Source: Halobacteriales archaeon QS_4_70_19 (GTDB lineage Archaea > Halobacteriota > Halobacteria > Halobacteriales > Haloarculaceae). Taken from it: 64,000 nucleotides of DNA. Of the stretch, positions 17,252 through 25,755 are shown in pieces. The notes below the pieces were generated by a model that searched no databases, was not told the DNA's origin, and worked only from the letters and a program-made list of their open reading frames with translations. The DNA is taken from assembly GCA_003020985.1 (NCBI GenBank), contig PXRM01000020.1, positions 21,771 to 85,770 on the forward strand, written 5' to 3'. The first letter of the stretch is position 1. Each line of letters begins with the position of its first letter. Position numbers and translations under genes: made by a program.

Positions 17252-18055
17252 TCAGACGAACACCACGGTTCGGCCGTCAACTCGTGACGCCTCGATATTC
17301 CGTATTTCGAGCGGCTCGGCGTCGGGACTGTACGCGTACGCCGTGAACGAGGTGGTCGTTCGACCCCCCTCGTCGGCAGCCATGAACGCTGGTGACTCCT
17401 CGATGCCACAGCGTGTGGCCGGATCGAGTACGACATCATCGACGGCATCCGGAACCGCCGAATCTATCGCGATGGTGTCCTCCTCGGGTCCGTCTTCGAT
17501 CTCGAACTCGCCGTGGTACTCGATTTGAGCGAGGTGCTCCGAGAGGCCGAGGCTCGGGATGTAGTGTGATTTCCCTGCTTCGAGTGTCTCGCGGAGCTGC
17601 TCGTACCGCTGGTCGTTCGCAAGCGCGATGTCGATCCGGTACGCAGGATCGACGAGTACCTCGTAGTTGTGTTGCTGTCTGAGATCCGTCGGGTCGGGGA
17701 GCTTCACGCTTATCTTTCCCCGACCGTTCAGCGAGTGGAGGTTCTCGGCCGCCGTGGAGAGGGCATTGACGGGCATGTTAACCGTCCGAATCTTCCGGAC
17801 GGGCTCGATGGCGATGCGTGAACTATCCGCCCCGAACAGGTCGTAGTAACCGTCTCGCTCGATACCGAGCACTGCAGCTAACAGCCCCGCGACGGTCGTC
17901 CGTGGGATGATCCGGTACGTCTGCTTGACGATGTTCCCCTCGATGCGCCGGAAGTGACCCCAGGGGCCACGGACGGTCAGCGAGAGACACCGATCCGAGC
18001 CTCCTTCGGACCCGCTGCCGGTCCACTCATCGAGCGAGTTCTGCTCCATTGTCAC
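17252..18055 (-). CDS. cas5: Cascade subunit Cas5 (type I-B)
   Basis: Cas5 of 267 residues. After a Ser/Glu-rich N-terminus the RAMP fold begins LSLTVRGPWGHFRRIEGNIV, with the expected PRTTVAGLLAAVLGIERDGYY segment. In type I complexes it caps the 5' handle of the crRNA and contacts Cas8b. The GTG at 18055 overlaps the cas7 stop (GTGA); an ATG two codons downstream at 18049 is an equally good start. It is followed immediately by cas3. Confidence 0.93.
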   Translation of the reverse strand: MTMEQNSLDEWTGSGSEGGSDRCLSLTVRGPWGHFRRIEGNIVKQTYRIIPRTTVAGLLAAVLGIERDGYYDLFGADSSRIAIEPVRKIRTVNMPVNALSTAAENLHSLNGRGKISVKLPDPTDLRQQHNYEVLVDPAYRIDIALANDQRYEQLRETLEAGKSHYIPSLGLSEHLAQIEYHGEFEIEDGPEEDTIAIDSAVPDAVDDVVLDPATRCGIEESPAFMAADEGGRTTTSFTAYAYSPDAEPLEIRNIEASRVDGRTVVFV

Positions 18056-19134
18056 GAGGTGTCGACATCCGCAGGCAGGGTTTCCGGATACTCCTCGTAT
18101 ACGTCCACCACTGCAACAATTTCCTCGCCGAGCGCCTCTCGGAGGGCATCGTACAACAGGTCGGGGCCGCCCAGTTCGTCGTCGTAGGTGAACTGTAGCA
18201 CGTCGCTGGCCACGACGCGAACACGCTCGATCTGTTCGCGTGCATTCCCGAGCCGCTCCACGAAGGCGTCCGTCTCGACTGCGAGGTCCCTGACGTTCCG
18301 GAGCTGTTCGTCCGGCTTCGACTCCGCTTCGTCGAGCACGAGGTCCTTATCGAACCCGCCGAGGTGGAAGCTCTCCTCGGCGTACTCGACGCGGCAGTAG
18401 AGGCGTGGCTCCTGTCCGACCTTGCTCCGGCTGATAGTCTGGTTCTTCAGCGCCCGCCAGCAGAGCGTATCCAGGCGCTCCACGTCCGCCGTCGTGAGCT
18501 TCGTATCGGCCGCGCCGTGCTCGTCAATCAGCCCGTGGAACCGGATCAGACCGTACTGGATGCGGTGGTCATCGAGGTCGAACCCACCCTGTTCCTTCCC
18601 TTCCTGTGTCGCGATGACGCTCGTGAGGCTGTCGTACTCCTCGTTCTCGTTCACCGCGTGCATCGTCTTCCCGGGCGAGAACTGGACCGGCCCCGTGAAG
18701 TGGTCGGGGAGGTGTTTTGCGTACTCGTTGTCAGTTTCGACCGACATCGTCGCCCCGAAGTAGCGAACGTCGACGCTCCTCTCCAGATACTCGCCGAACA
18801 CGGCTTCACGGAACGCCTCGGCGCCTTCCTCGTCGTCTAGGTCGAACTCGTCCGGCTCGACGGCCTTCAGCCGGTCTTCGAGGAGGTCGGCCCGGGTGTA
18901 CTGCTCACCCTCGTCCTGGACGTTCCGGATGTAGACGCCGTGGCCGTCGTCGTCGAGCTGGTCACGCAGGTACCGCTTCAGCCGCACGTCCGTGACGATA
19001 GCCTGCTGGGTCTGTGGATCGATACGCGGACGGTTCGAGCTGCTCAGTGGGTTCCCATTGGGGTTCGCGTCGACCGCATCGTACAGGAACACGATCTCGG
19101 AACGGTTCGTGACGGTGTCGGTGGAGTCGGTCAT
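18052..19134 (-). CDS. cas7: Cascade backbone subunit Cas7 (type I-B)
   Basis: Cas7/Csh2-type protein of 360 residues. It starts with the family-typical SEIVFLYDAVDANPNGNPLS, and has DVRLKRYLRDQL, the DVRYFGATMS strand and GPVQFSPGKTMHAVNENEE. Multiple copies form the crRNA-binding backbone of the surveillance complex. The ATG at 19134 is preferred to an upstream in-frame codon that would overlap the small ORF. One base separates it from the stop of that ORF. Confidence 0.96.
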   Translation of the reverse strand: MTDSTDTVTNRSEIVFLYDAVDANPNGNPLSSSNRPRIDPQTQQAIVTDVRLKRYLRDQLDDDGHGVYIRNVQDEGEQYTRADLLEDRLKAVEPDEFDLDDEEGAEAFREAVFGEYLERSVDVRYFGATMSVETDNEYAKHLPDHFTGPVQFSPGKTMHAVNENEEYDSLTSVIATQEGKEQGGFDLDDHRIQYGLIRFHGLIDEHGAADTKLTTADVERLDTLCWRALKNQTISRSKVGQEPRLYCRVEYAEESFHLGGFDKDLVLDEAESKPDEQLRNVRDLAVETDAFVERLGNAREQIERVRVVASDVLQFTYDDELGGPDLLYDALREALGEEIVAVVDVYEEYPETLPADVDTS

Positions 19135-19135
19135 G

Positions 19136-19327
19136 TTAGTTCGCCTCGGTGTCGTCGGTGTCATCGTCGGTTGCCACGCTGTCCCACTCCGGGTGGTCGT
19201 TCATTCCGTAGGTGACGCCCAAGGCGTAGTAGAAGCGTAGGTCGTCGGTATCGAGTTCCCAATCGTCTGGGTCCGGCTTGAGGATCGTCTCGCGGAGTCG
19301 CTCGACGACGTGTTCGAACAGAGTCAC
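19136..19327 (-). CDS. Small 63-residue Cas protein: split Cas8b C-terminus or Cas11-like subunit
   Basis: Short helical, acidic protein (starts MTLFEHVVERLRETILKPDP, then DDWELDTDDLRFYYALGVTYG, with an Asp/Thr-rich tail). It starts with GTG overlapping the Cas8b stop by 4 nt (GTGA) in the minus-one frame and ends one base before cas7, so it is clearly part of the operon. Cas8b-family proteins often end in a helical bundle, and in type I-B a small subunit (Cas11) can be made separately. I infer that this is either a detached C-terminal piece of Cas8b or a stand-alone small subunit. A frameshift in the genome or a sequencing error could also explain the split. Confidence 0.75.
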   Translation of the reverse strand: MTLFEHVVERLRETILKPDPDDWELDTDDLRFYYALGVTYGMNDHPEWDSVATDDDTDDTEAN

Positions 19328-21213
19328 CGTTCGATTCTCATTCGGGCACTAGTGACGGATTTCACCGGAAACTGGTCGATCAGCGTCGTGGAACGGCCTT
19401 CCCGGTATCCTTGGTAGCTACCTACTTCCCCGACTAGCGCGCCGAGCAGGAACGCGCCACGGCGCTGGTCGTTGCGCGGTGCGTCCTCGTCGCGAGCGAG
19501 TGCCGGCGTGTCTTCGATGAACGATTCGAGCTTCGCCGCGGCGGGGTGGCCGCCGTCGGCAGCGAGTATGTCGGTCGGTGGTTCCATGATGGTTTCCTCG
19601 TACGTTGGTTCGCGCGTAATCGGTCTTTTCCCCTCGTCGTCCGTCGTCAGCAGGTCGAGTTCGTCGGTCGCGAGCGCACAGAGCTGTGCGAACTGCCCGG
19701 CGACACGGAACGAGGGAAACCCCTCGATCTCCTCGTCGGTCTGCTCGCTGACGATGCGGTTGACGTACTCACCGAGCAGCGTCTCGACAGGAATCGACTC
19801 ACCCCCAAGCACGGCGACGAGCGCCTTGATCCGTGGGTCGTCGGCGTCCGCGTCCTCGTCGTCCCGCTCGGCGAACGTCTGGTAGAAGTACCAACCCGTC
19901 GAGACGGAGCCGAGACGCCCGTCGTCACCGGCGAGCAGACTCCAGTTCTCGTGGGTCGGGAGCGGTGCCGTCCAGTCCGTGTCGGACCGGAACGCGGAAG
20001 ACTTCTCGACGAGGCGGTTGTGCTCGGTGGCGAGCGCCTTCGGGTAGAGCAGCCGCCCGTTCAGCGTCTCGCCAAACACGTCGTAGCGCGACATCTGGTG
20101 GGGCATCACGGCTGAGACGTAGAACCGGAGTTCCGAATCACCGAACAGTGTCTCCCGGTTATCATACGCTCGCTCGACCGGAGTCAGGTCGTCGTCCTCG
20201 GTCACGGTATTGTACAACAGGGTGTACAGGTCCCGGAAGTTCTCCGGCGACGGCCGTCCCCAGACGTACGGTAGGTAGTACACCTTTGCGCCGAACGTCC
20301 GGTACGTGCACGACTCGACGAACGTTCCCGCGTTCATCACGGTCACCGCGGCGTCCTCGGAAATCGGGTGACTCCGCCATGCCTCCTCGATGTCGAGCCC
20401 AGGGAACGTCTCCAGTTGCTTGCCGAGAAAGTAGTTCTGCGGGTCCTCCGAGGTACCGACCGTTCTCGTCGCCTCACCGGTGACGAGGTCGGTCGCATCT
20501 CCGGAGGAGTCGTTGGCCTTGTTCTTCGTGACGAGCTTCGAGAGCTTCCGCGCCCGCATCGCGGCCAGGAACGCGTCAAGATCCCCCGGCCACTGATACT
20601 CGCCATCAGCGTCAAGGCGTACCTGCACTGTGAGCAACGCGGTCGTGGATTCGCCGCCGAGTGCCGTCGTCAGCGCTTCCTCGATCTCGTCCAGGGCGTT
20701 CTCGTTCTCCCCCAGTTCCGCCAGTCCCTTGACGACCCACCCGTCCTCGTGCGTCTCTACGGCCTCCTGCACGACCTCATTAGTCGCCCACCTCGTTAGT
20801 CGCTCCTTCGCGTAGCGGGCGAGTTTTTCGGGGTCGCTGTTCCGCCCGGCCTGGTGTGTGACGCTGTGGTCGATACCAGCGGCGGCTGAGAACTTGCAGT
20901 GAGCGACCTTCTGCACCAGTTCGTCGCTGTACCGTGTCACCCACACGGGCCCGCGATCGTCGGCAGCGAGCCCCGGATCGTCCCCCGAGAGGTCCACGCG
21001 GACGACGATGAGACTATCGTCGGTGTCAATCAGGTCGCCTGCCGCGTCCGGAGTGAGATACGGCGCGTACTCGCCGCCACCGGTCGTCGCCAGCGTGTAG
21101 AGCTTCCCGTAGAGGTACTGGATGTCCCGGAGCGACCCGACCGGTGAGTCCGGGAGTTCCTCGGCGAGTTCCGACTCCGGGTAATCCGTACGGAACTCGT
21201 CAGGCGAAAGCAT
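19324..21213 (-). CDS. cas8b: Cascade large subunit Cas8b (haloarchaeal Csh1 type)
   Basis: Large subunit of 629 residues. It opens MLSPDEFRTDYPESELAEEL and has the haloarchaeal Cas8b pattern: DIQYLYGKLYTLATTGGGEY, a middle with KVYYLPYVWGRPSPENFRDLY, and the C-terminal RRGAFLLGALVGEVGSYQGY. In I-B complexes it recognises the PAM and starts R-loop formation. It ends earlier than I would expect and is followed in another frame by the 63-residue ORF. Its start overlaps the end of cas6 by 14 nt. Confidence 0.92.
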   Translation of the reverse strand: MLSPDEFRTDYPESELAEELPDSPVGSLRDIQYLYGKLYTLATTGGGEYAPYLTPDAAGDLIDTDDSLIVVRVDLSGDDPGLAADDRGPVWVTRYSDELVQKVAHCKFSAAAGIDHSVTHQAGRNSDPEKLARYAKERLTRWATNEVVQEAVETHEDGWVVKGLAELGENENALDEIEEALTTALGGESTTALLTVQVRLDADGEYQWPGDLDAFLAAMRARKLSKLVTKNKANDSSGDATDLVTGEATRTVGTSEDPQNYFLGKQLETFPGLDIEEAWRSHPISEDAAVTVMNAGTFVESCTYRTFGAKVYYLPYVWGRPSPENFRDLYTLLYNTVTEDDDLTPVERAYDNRETLFGDSELRFYVSAVMPHQMSRYDVFGETLNGRLLYPKALATEHNRLVEKSSAFRSDTDWTAPLPTHENWSLLAGDDGRLGSVSTGWYFYQTFAERDDEDADADDPRIKALVAVLGGESIPVETLLGEYVNRIVSEQTDEEIEGFPSFRVAGQFAQLCALATDELDLLTTDDEGKRPITREPTYEETIMEPPTDILAADGGHPAAAKLESFIEDTPALARDEDAPRNDQRRGAFLLGALVGEVGSYQGYREGRSTTLIDQFPVKSVTSARMRIER

Positions 21214-22015
21214 CCTGTCCCTCCAGTTCCGTTTCCCCCGGTTGCGTCCGTTCGACGATGTTGACGAACCCGAACCCGAGTCCGTTGCGCCCGCCGATAC
21301 CCGTATCGAGCGCGAGATTCAGATGCTTGCGGTGGGTGTCGTCCCGAACGCGGTAGTCGAGGCGCCACTTGCTCACCACCATGTCTAATTCGACACCCTC
21401 GGTGACCGTCGTCGGCAGCGCATAGGTCTTGATGAGGTCGTACCCCGAAAAGAGGTCCTCGTCGACCGTTTCGGGACCGGGAAAGTACTCCGGAGCGAAC
21501 CGCTCGTGCTTCCCCTGGAGGTTCTCCGTGATCGCGTCCCGGAACGGTTCGATGGTGAACTCCGGCTGCCAGTACGTGGGCGAGTCCTCGTGTTCGTCGT
21601 CGATACCGTACTCTTCCCGGTGCTGATTGTACAGCCGAACGACGACGCCCGTGGCCGTCTCGATGACTCCACGCGTCCCAGGCTCCCCGACATCCACATC
21701 GAGAGGCGAGAGCCCTTCAACCTCGAAGGCCATCTCACCGATGTTAAACTCGCGGTCGGACTGGAAGTTTCCGGCGATGGTTGCGAGGAGCTCCTCGCGC
21801 GGGGATGCTAGGATCAGCTTCCGACCATCTCCCTCCGCTATCTCGCCCCACGGGAAGATGTTGGAAAACGAGAGCCCCATCGGCGCCCCATCACTATGCT
21901 CCTCCTCGAATCGGGTATCCTGTAGCGCGCGCCAGATCCGTCCGCGGAGTTTGTGGTGATAACTGGTCTGATACGTCGCGTCCGACTGGGCACGCAAATC
22001 GATCATCAATCGCAC
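21200..22015 (-). CDS. cas6: crRNA-processing endoribonuclease Cas6
   Basis: Cas6 of 271 residues, the first gene of the operon. The N-terminal ferredoxin-like domain contains TSYHHKLRGRIWRALQDT, and the C-terminus has the glycine-rich loop GIGGRNGLGFGFVNIVE that defines the family. It cuts the pre-crRNA within each repeat, leaving the 8-nt handle. The GTG at 22015 gives MRLMIDLRA, the family-typical beginning; an ATG three codons later (22006) is possible. Confidence 0.95.
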   Translation of the reverse strand: MRLMIDLRAQSDATYQTSYHHKLRGRIWRALQDTRFEEEHSDGAPMGLSFSNIFPWGEIAEGDGRKLILASPREELLATIAGNFQSDREFNIGEMAFEVEGLSPLDVDVGEPGTRGVIETATGVVVRLYNQHREEYGIDDEHEDSPTYWQPEFTIEPFRDAITENLQGKHERFAPEYFPGPETVDEDLFSGYDLIKTYALPTTVTEGVELDMVVSKWRLDYRVRDDTHRKHLNLALDTGIGGRNGLGFGFVNIVERTQPGETELEGQDAFA

Positions 22016-22180
22016 GTCAACTCCCCCACGCCTCCCTATCTATCCAGTAGGACAGCATAACCATGCGGTCAGGAACTATCTTAATAAAGGTGTGGGGCCG
22101 AACGCATGTTGGAGCCGATTCCCGGTTCGTCCGTAAAAGTGGGAACAGATGTTAAATATTCCCACTCCCTCGTTGCGGAC
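22016..22180. promoter_or_regulatory. Divergent promoter region between cas6 and vapB
   Basis: This AT-richer gap drives the cas operon leftwards and the toxin-antitoxin pair rightwards. On the minus strand a TATA-like CCTTTATTAAG (22080-22090) lies about 65-75 nt before the cas6 GTG, implying a short untranslated leader if it is used. On the plus strand GTTAAATATTCCC (22151-22163) lies about 25 nt before the vapB ATG, the usual leaderless spacing. No operator is obvious. Confidence 0.5.
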
Positions 22181-22429
22181 ATGAGTGGAGAAGTGCGAAC
22201 GGACGAGCGTGGGCGTGTGACGATTCCGAAGAAGGTACGCGACCGCTACGGCGAGAAGTTCCGCCTCGTCGAGCTGGACAGCGGTATCAAACTGGTGCCG
22301 ATCCCCGACGACCCGCTGGAGGAACTACGCGCAGCGGCTTCCGACGAGCTTCGCGAGGCGGCCCTCGATGATCTCGAAGAAGCGGCTCGAGAGGAGGCAC
22401 GTGAGCAGGCTAGTGAACATGTACGCTGA
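22181..22429 (+). CDS. AbrB/SpoVT-type antitoxin (VapB-like)
   Basis: An 82-residue protein with an N-terminal swapped-hairpin AbrB domain (VRTDERGRVTIPKKVRDRYG, then RLVELDSGIKLVPIPDDP) and an acidic helical C-terminus that would wrap the toxin. The ATG at 22181 lies about 25 nt behind a TATA-like box and starts just before the domain. It overlaps the downstream PIN-domain gene by 11 nt, the standard arrangement of a type II toxin-antitoxin operon, in which the antitoxin normally also represses the promoter. Confidence 0.88.
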   Translation: MSGEVRTDERGRVTIPKKVRDRYGEKFRLVELDSGIKLVPIPDDPLEELRAAASDELREAALDDLEEAAREEAREQASEHVR

Positions 22430-22805
22430 TCTCGACTTCTGGCTGGCGCTACTGAAAGACGACGACTGGCTGGCCGATCGAGCCGAGTCCCTTCTCGACG
22501 AATACGAGAACGAACTCGAGGTGTCGCTGGCGACGTTCATCGAGCTGTTCCTCATCGAAGCGCGGTTCGCCTTCGATCGCGAACGTGCCGTAACGGCAAT
22601 CCTCGAACTGGCAACCTGCGATGGCGATCCCGATGTCGTGTATCAGGCATCGGAGAACATCGACGAAGGGTTGAATACGTTCGATGCGTTCCATGCGGCT
22701 CTCTCCGGTGGAAGCATCATTTCCAGTGATCGGGCGTACGACGGACTCAGTGGTGTCGACCGCATCCGGCTCGAACCCGACGAGAACGAAGGTTCTACGG
22801 CCTGA
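22419..22805 (+). CDS. PIN-domain ribonuclease toxin (VapC-like)
   Basis: PIN-domain protein of 128 residues. Acidic active-site residues are visible: the first Asp in MYADLDFWLALLKDDDW, Glu in TFIELFLIEARF, Asp in NTFDAFHAALSG and the last Asp in IISSDRAYDG. It would act as an RNase toxin held in check by the overlapping VapB-like antitoxin. It lies between the cas operon and nop5, so it would help stabilise the island (inference). The ATG at 22419 fits the N-terminal beta-strand. Confidence 0.88.
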   Translation: MYADLDFWLALLKDDDWLADRAESLLDEYENELEVSLATFIELFLIEARFAFDRERAVTAILELATCDGDPDVVYQASENIDEGLNTFDAFHAALSGGSIISSDRAYDGLSGVDRIRLEPDENEGSTA

Positions 22806-22895
22806 GTTCGATGGCGTTCAGGTAGTGGAACAAGCTATCACTCTCGGCAACCGACTCGCCACGGTCGTCGGCACCCGAGCCAGTCTCCAGTACGT

Positions 22896-22979
22896 CTATG
22901 TGAGCCACCCCGCAACGGGGCCGCATGGACGGTATCGACTCCTCGGACCGCGGCTGGTTCGAGGGAATCGACCGCGACG
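22896..22979 (+). repeat. Right copy of 84-bp direct repeat
   Basis: Near-identical counterpart of 8845-8928 (one mismatch), spanning the nop5 5' flank, hairpin CCCCG-CAA-CGGGG (22908-22920), start codon at 22925 and 18 codons. The distance from repeat start to ATG is 29 nt in both copies. Here it leads into the full-length nop5. Confidence 0.9.
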
Positions 22980-23815
22980 ACGATGAGGCAGCCACACAGG
23001 CCATCCGCGATGGCACCGCCGACGCCACCGCGGACTGGCCCGCCCGCGCGGTCGAGTCGGGGTTCGCTGCCGACGAGGGAGACTACTACGACATCTTACA
23101 CGACGCGACGATGGCGGCCACGCGAGCGGCGGTACAGGAGTACGAGCGGTCGGATGACCGACAGTTGCAGCATAGTATTCGGGCGATGGACGACTGCGAG
23201 CGCGTCGCCAACGAGCTCGCCGAGCGCGTCGCCGAGTGGGCCGGGACGCTGGTCGACGACGGTGGGACCGGCGTCGGGTTCTGCCGCGACCTGGCCGACC
23301 GCGACCCGGCGCCGGCGGAGCGACGGGTCGTTGAACTCGCCCGGCGGGTGCGTGACCTCGACGACGAGGCCGCCGAACTGCGGGCCGGCATCGAGCGGAC
23401 CGCCCCCGAGGTGGCTCCGAACCTCTCGGCGCTGGCCGGGCCCGTCCTCGCGGCGCGGCTCGTCGCACTCGCCGGCGGGCTCGAGACGCTCGCCCGCAAG
23501 CCGTCGGGGACGGTGCAGGTGCTGGGGGCCGAGGAGGCGCTGTTCGCGCACCTCCGGGGGCGCGCGCCCTCGCCGAAGCACGGCGTCATCTACACGCACG
23601 AGGCCGTCCGGAACACGCACCCCGACGACCGGGGGTCGGCGGCACGGGCGCTCGCGGGCAAACTAAGCATCGCCGCCCGCGCCGACCACTACACCGGCGA
23701 GCGCCGGCCGGAGCTCGACGAGCAACTGCGCGAGCGCATCGCCACCATTCGGGCGCGGCGGGACGACGAGGCCGCCGAGGGTGCGGGGTCCGGCGCCGGA
23801 GGTGACGGCGCATGA
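22925..23815 (+). CDS. nop5: Nop5/Nop56/58-like box C/D RNP core protein (apparently chimeric)
   Basis: Nop5 of 296 residues, scaffold of the box C/D RNA-guided 2'-O-methylation complex with L7Ae and fibrillarin. Order: N-terminal fibrillarin-binding region (1-90), coiled coil (about 90-160), then the NOP RNA-binding domain, with GTVQVLGAEEALFAHLRGRA and SPKHGVIYTHEAVRN. It overlaps flpA by 4 nt. The first 89 codons use less GC-biased codons (TTA Leu, AGT Ser, ATT Ile) and match a second, truncated copy at 8874. After CGGGCGATGGACGAC (about 23176-23190) codon use becomes strongly GC-rich. The gene therefore looks like a fusion of an island-borne head and the host body. Confidence 0.93.
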   Translation: MDGIDSSDRGWFEGIDRDDDEAATQAIRDGTADATADWPARAVESGFAADEGDYYDILHDATMAATRAAVQEYERSDDRQLQHSIRAMDDCERVANELAERVAEWAGTLVDDGGTGVGFCRDLADRDPAPAERRVVELARRVRDLDDEAAELRAGIERTAPEVAPNLSALAGPVLAARLVALAGGLETLARKPSGTVQVLGAEEALFAHLRGRAPSPKHGVIYTHEAVRNTHPDDRGSAARALAGKLSIAARADHYTGERRPELDEQLRERIATIRARRDDEAAEGAGSGAGGDGA

Positions 23816-24447
23816 GCGACCTCCCGGCGGGCGTCGAGCGCCACACGTTCGACGGCGAGGAGCGCCTCGCCACGCGGGGGCCACCCGCGTACGGGGAGCC
23901 GACCGACGGCGAGTGGCGGGCGTGGGACACCGGCCGCTCGAAGGTCGGGGCGATGCTCGACCGCGGCCTGGATACCGGCCTCGCTGCGGACGCGACGGTG
24001 CTCTACCTGGGCGCGGCCGCGGGCACCACCGTCTCGCACGTCGCCGACATGGCGGGGCCGACGTACGCCGTCGAGTTCGCCCCCCGGCCGGCCCGGGACC
24101 TGCTCGACGTGGCGGCGGAGCGCCCGAACCTGTTCCCGCTCCTGAAGGACGCCCGCGAGCCGGGGACGTACGCGCACGCCGTCGAACCCGTCGACGTGCT
24201 CGTGCAGGACGTGGCGACCCGTGGCCAGGCCGACGTGGCGCTGCGCAACCGGCGGTTCCTCCGGGACGACGGCCGGCTGCTGCTCTCGGTCAAGGCCCGC
24301 AGCGAGGACGTCGTGGCGCCTCCCGACGAGGTGTTCGACCGGGCGCTCGCGACCCTGCGCGAGGGGTACGAGGTGCTCGCCACCGAACGCCTCGCCCCGA
24401 CCCACGACGACCACCTCGCCGTCGTGGCGGCGCCGCTGTCGGAGTAG
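23812..24447 (+). CDS. flpA: Fibrillarin-like rRNA/tRNA 2'-O-methyltransferase
   Basis: Fibrillarin homologue of 211 residues. The SAM-binding motif is TVLYLGAAAGTTVSHVADM, then TYAVEFAPRPARDLLDV, with VDVLVQDVATRGQADVALRN and the catalytic-core strand RLLLSVKARSEDV. Together with Nop5 and L7Ae it methylates ribose 2'-OH groups chosen by box C/D guide RNAs. Its ATG overlaps the nop5 stop (ATGA), so the two are made together. Confidence 0.95.
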   Translation: MSDLPAGVERHTFDGEERLATRGPPAYGEPTDGEWRAWDTGRSKVGAMLDRGLDTGLAADATVLYLGAAAGTTVSHVADMAGPTYAVEFAPRPARDLLDVAAERPNLFPLLKDAREPGTYAHAVEPVDVLVQDVATRGQADVALRNRRFLRDDGRLLLSVKARSEDVVAPPDEVFDRALATLREGYEVLATERLAPTHDDHLAVVAAPLSE

Positions 24448-24592
24448 ACGGGCGTTTTCGCTGCGGATTATCCTCGTATCCCGTAGATTATCGAGAAAAT
24501 CTCCGTATAAGGGTACAGTTTCGAAAGTACGGTTCTATGGCCGGCGACAGAACTGTTATCGGTCTGCCGACGGGACCCGTGCCCGTCCACCC

Positions 24593-25072
24593 CTAGCAGC
24601 GCTCCTCGCAGATGCGGTCGAAGATGCGGCCCGTCGACAGCAGTTCCTCCTCGAACCGCTTCTCGCGGCCGCTGGCGCGGCGGACGTCGCAGTCGAGGCC
24701 GCGGGCGTCCAGCGCCCCCTGGACCGCGTCCTCGTCGTGGTGCTGGTCGTGGCCCAGGAGGATGCAGCCGGGGTCGATGCGCTCGATGGGGACGAAGAAG
24801 TCCTCCAGGTGGCCCAGGTGGGCCTCCGTGACGGGGTCGAGCGCGTCGGCCATCTCGCGTCGCTGCTCGTCGGAGATCACCGGCGGGTCCTTGTGGGTCA
24901 CGTTCTCCCGGCGAGCGATGATGACGTGAACCTCCGTTCCGAGTGCGGCGGCCTCGCGGAGGTAGTGGAGGTGGCCGGGGTGGAGCACGTCGAACGTGCC
25001 CTGCGCGACGACGCGCCGGTACTCCGGGACGCTGTCGTCGTCCGGGGGGTGGGCGGCCCCGTCCTCGCTCAC
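24593..25072 (-). CDS. ribL: Archaeal FAD synthase RibL (nucleotidyltransferase)
   Basis: Protein of 159 residues with the cytidylyltransferase fold. It has [20 protein letters not shown] (the HxGH ATP-binding motif as HPGH), [17 protein letters not shown], and [13 protein letters not shown]. The C-terminus ends RICEERC with paired cysteines, a known feature of archaeal RibL, which makes FAD from FMN and ATP. A glycerol-3-phosphate cytidylyltransferase is the alternative, but the C-terminal cysteines favour RibL. It overlaps the upstream JAMM gene by 4 nt. Confidence 0.85.
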   Translation of the reverse strand: MSEDGAAHPPDDDSVPEYRRVVAQGTFDVLHPGHLHYLREAAALGTEVHVIIARRENVTHKDPPVISDEQRREMADALDPVTEAHLGHLEDFFVPIERIDPGCILLGHDQHHDEDAVQGALDARGLDCDVRRASGREKRFEEELLSTGRIFDRICEERC

Positions 25073-25593
25073 GCGCGGTCCCCCCCGAGCCGGCCGTCGC
25101 GGTCGTCAGCCTCGTCGCGGAGTTCGTCGTCGATGTCGGCCTGCGTGAAGTCGAAGAACTCCTCCTCGGGGAGTTCGACGTCGAGCACTTCCAGGTCGCG
25201 GGGATCGCCCTGGCGGTCGAACGCCTGCCAGTCGTCGCGGCCGTACGGGTAGCCGATGATGATGTGGACCTTTCCCTTCCCGAACGTCATCAGGTCGGCG
25301 TCGGAGGGCCGGAGGACGCCGTTCGGGTGTGAGTGAACGGAGCCCGCCGACCGGATGTTGTTCGGGACCATGTACTCCTGGACCGTGGCGCTCGTGGGGT
25401 TGGACTTGGTCCCCGGGATGACCAGGACGTCGGTGATGACGGTCCCGTCCCGGTCGAGGCCGAGGCGGGAGGCGCTCTCACCCCGGAGAAAGCCCATGTA
25501 CTCGTGTGGGTGGGCGTCCTCGGAGGCTTCGAGCGCGAACTCGAGGGCGTCCTCGGCGATGCCGACGACACCGCTCGACCGGAACAGCGGCAT
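25069..25593 (-). CDS. JAMM/MPN+ metalloprotease (desampylase-like)
   Basis: Protein of 174 residues with the JAB1/MPN/Mov34 metalloenzyme motif: Glu in [12 protein letters not shown] and the zinc site [19 protein letters not shown] (H-S-H-P-x7-S-x2-D). Archaeal members remove ubiquitin-like SAMP modifiers from proteins or process sulfur-carrier conjugates. The acidic C-terminal tail ([21 protein letters not shown]) is less conserved. It precedes and overlaps ribL; a ubiquitin-like partner gene is at 49751 (distant). Confidence 0.85.
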   Translation of the reverse strand: MPLFRSSGVVGIAEDALEFALEASEDAHPHEYMGFLRGESASRLGLDRDGTVITDVLVIPGTKSNPTSATVQEYMVPNNIRSAGSVHSHPNGVLRPSDADLMTFGKGKVHIIIGYPYGRDDWQAFDRQGDPRDLEVLDVELPEEEFFDFTQADIDDELRDEADDRDGRLGGDRA

Positions 25594-25755
25594 GCCACGA
25601 ACTCGTGTCGGCCGACGATTAGGCGTTTCGATGGTGGCGGCGTCCTCTCACCACCGGGCGCCCCGCCGGGCGTGACCTGTCGAGCGCCGGGTCGAGACCC
25701 TGATCTTCCCCCAGTTGACAACCCTTAAACGGTAACGGGACCGAACCCCGAGCAT

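Noticed and set aside
22896-22979. Interpretation of the 84-bp repeat as a target-site duplication of a transposon
   Set aside because: Too long for a transposition duplication, and the homology continues with divergence past it, which fits recombination between two different nop5 alleles.
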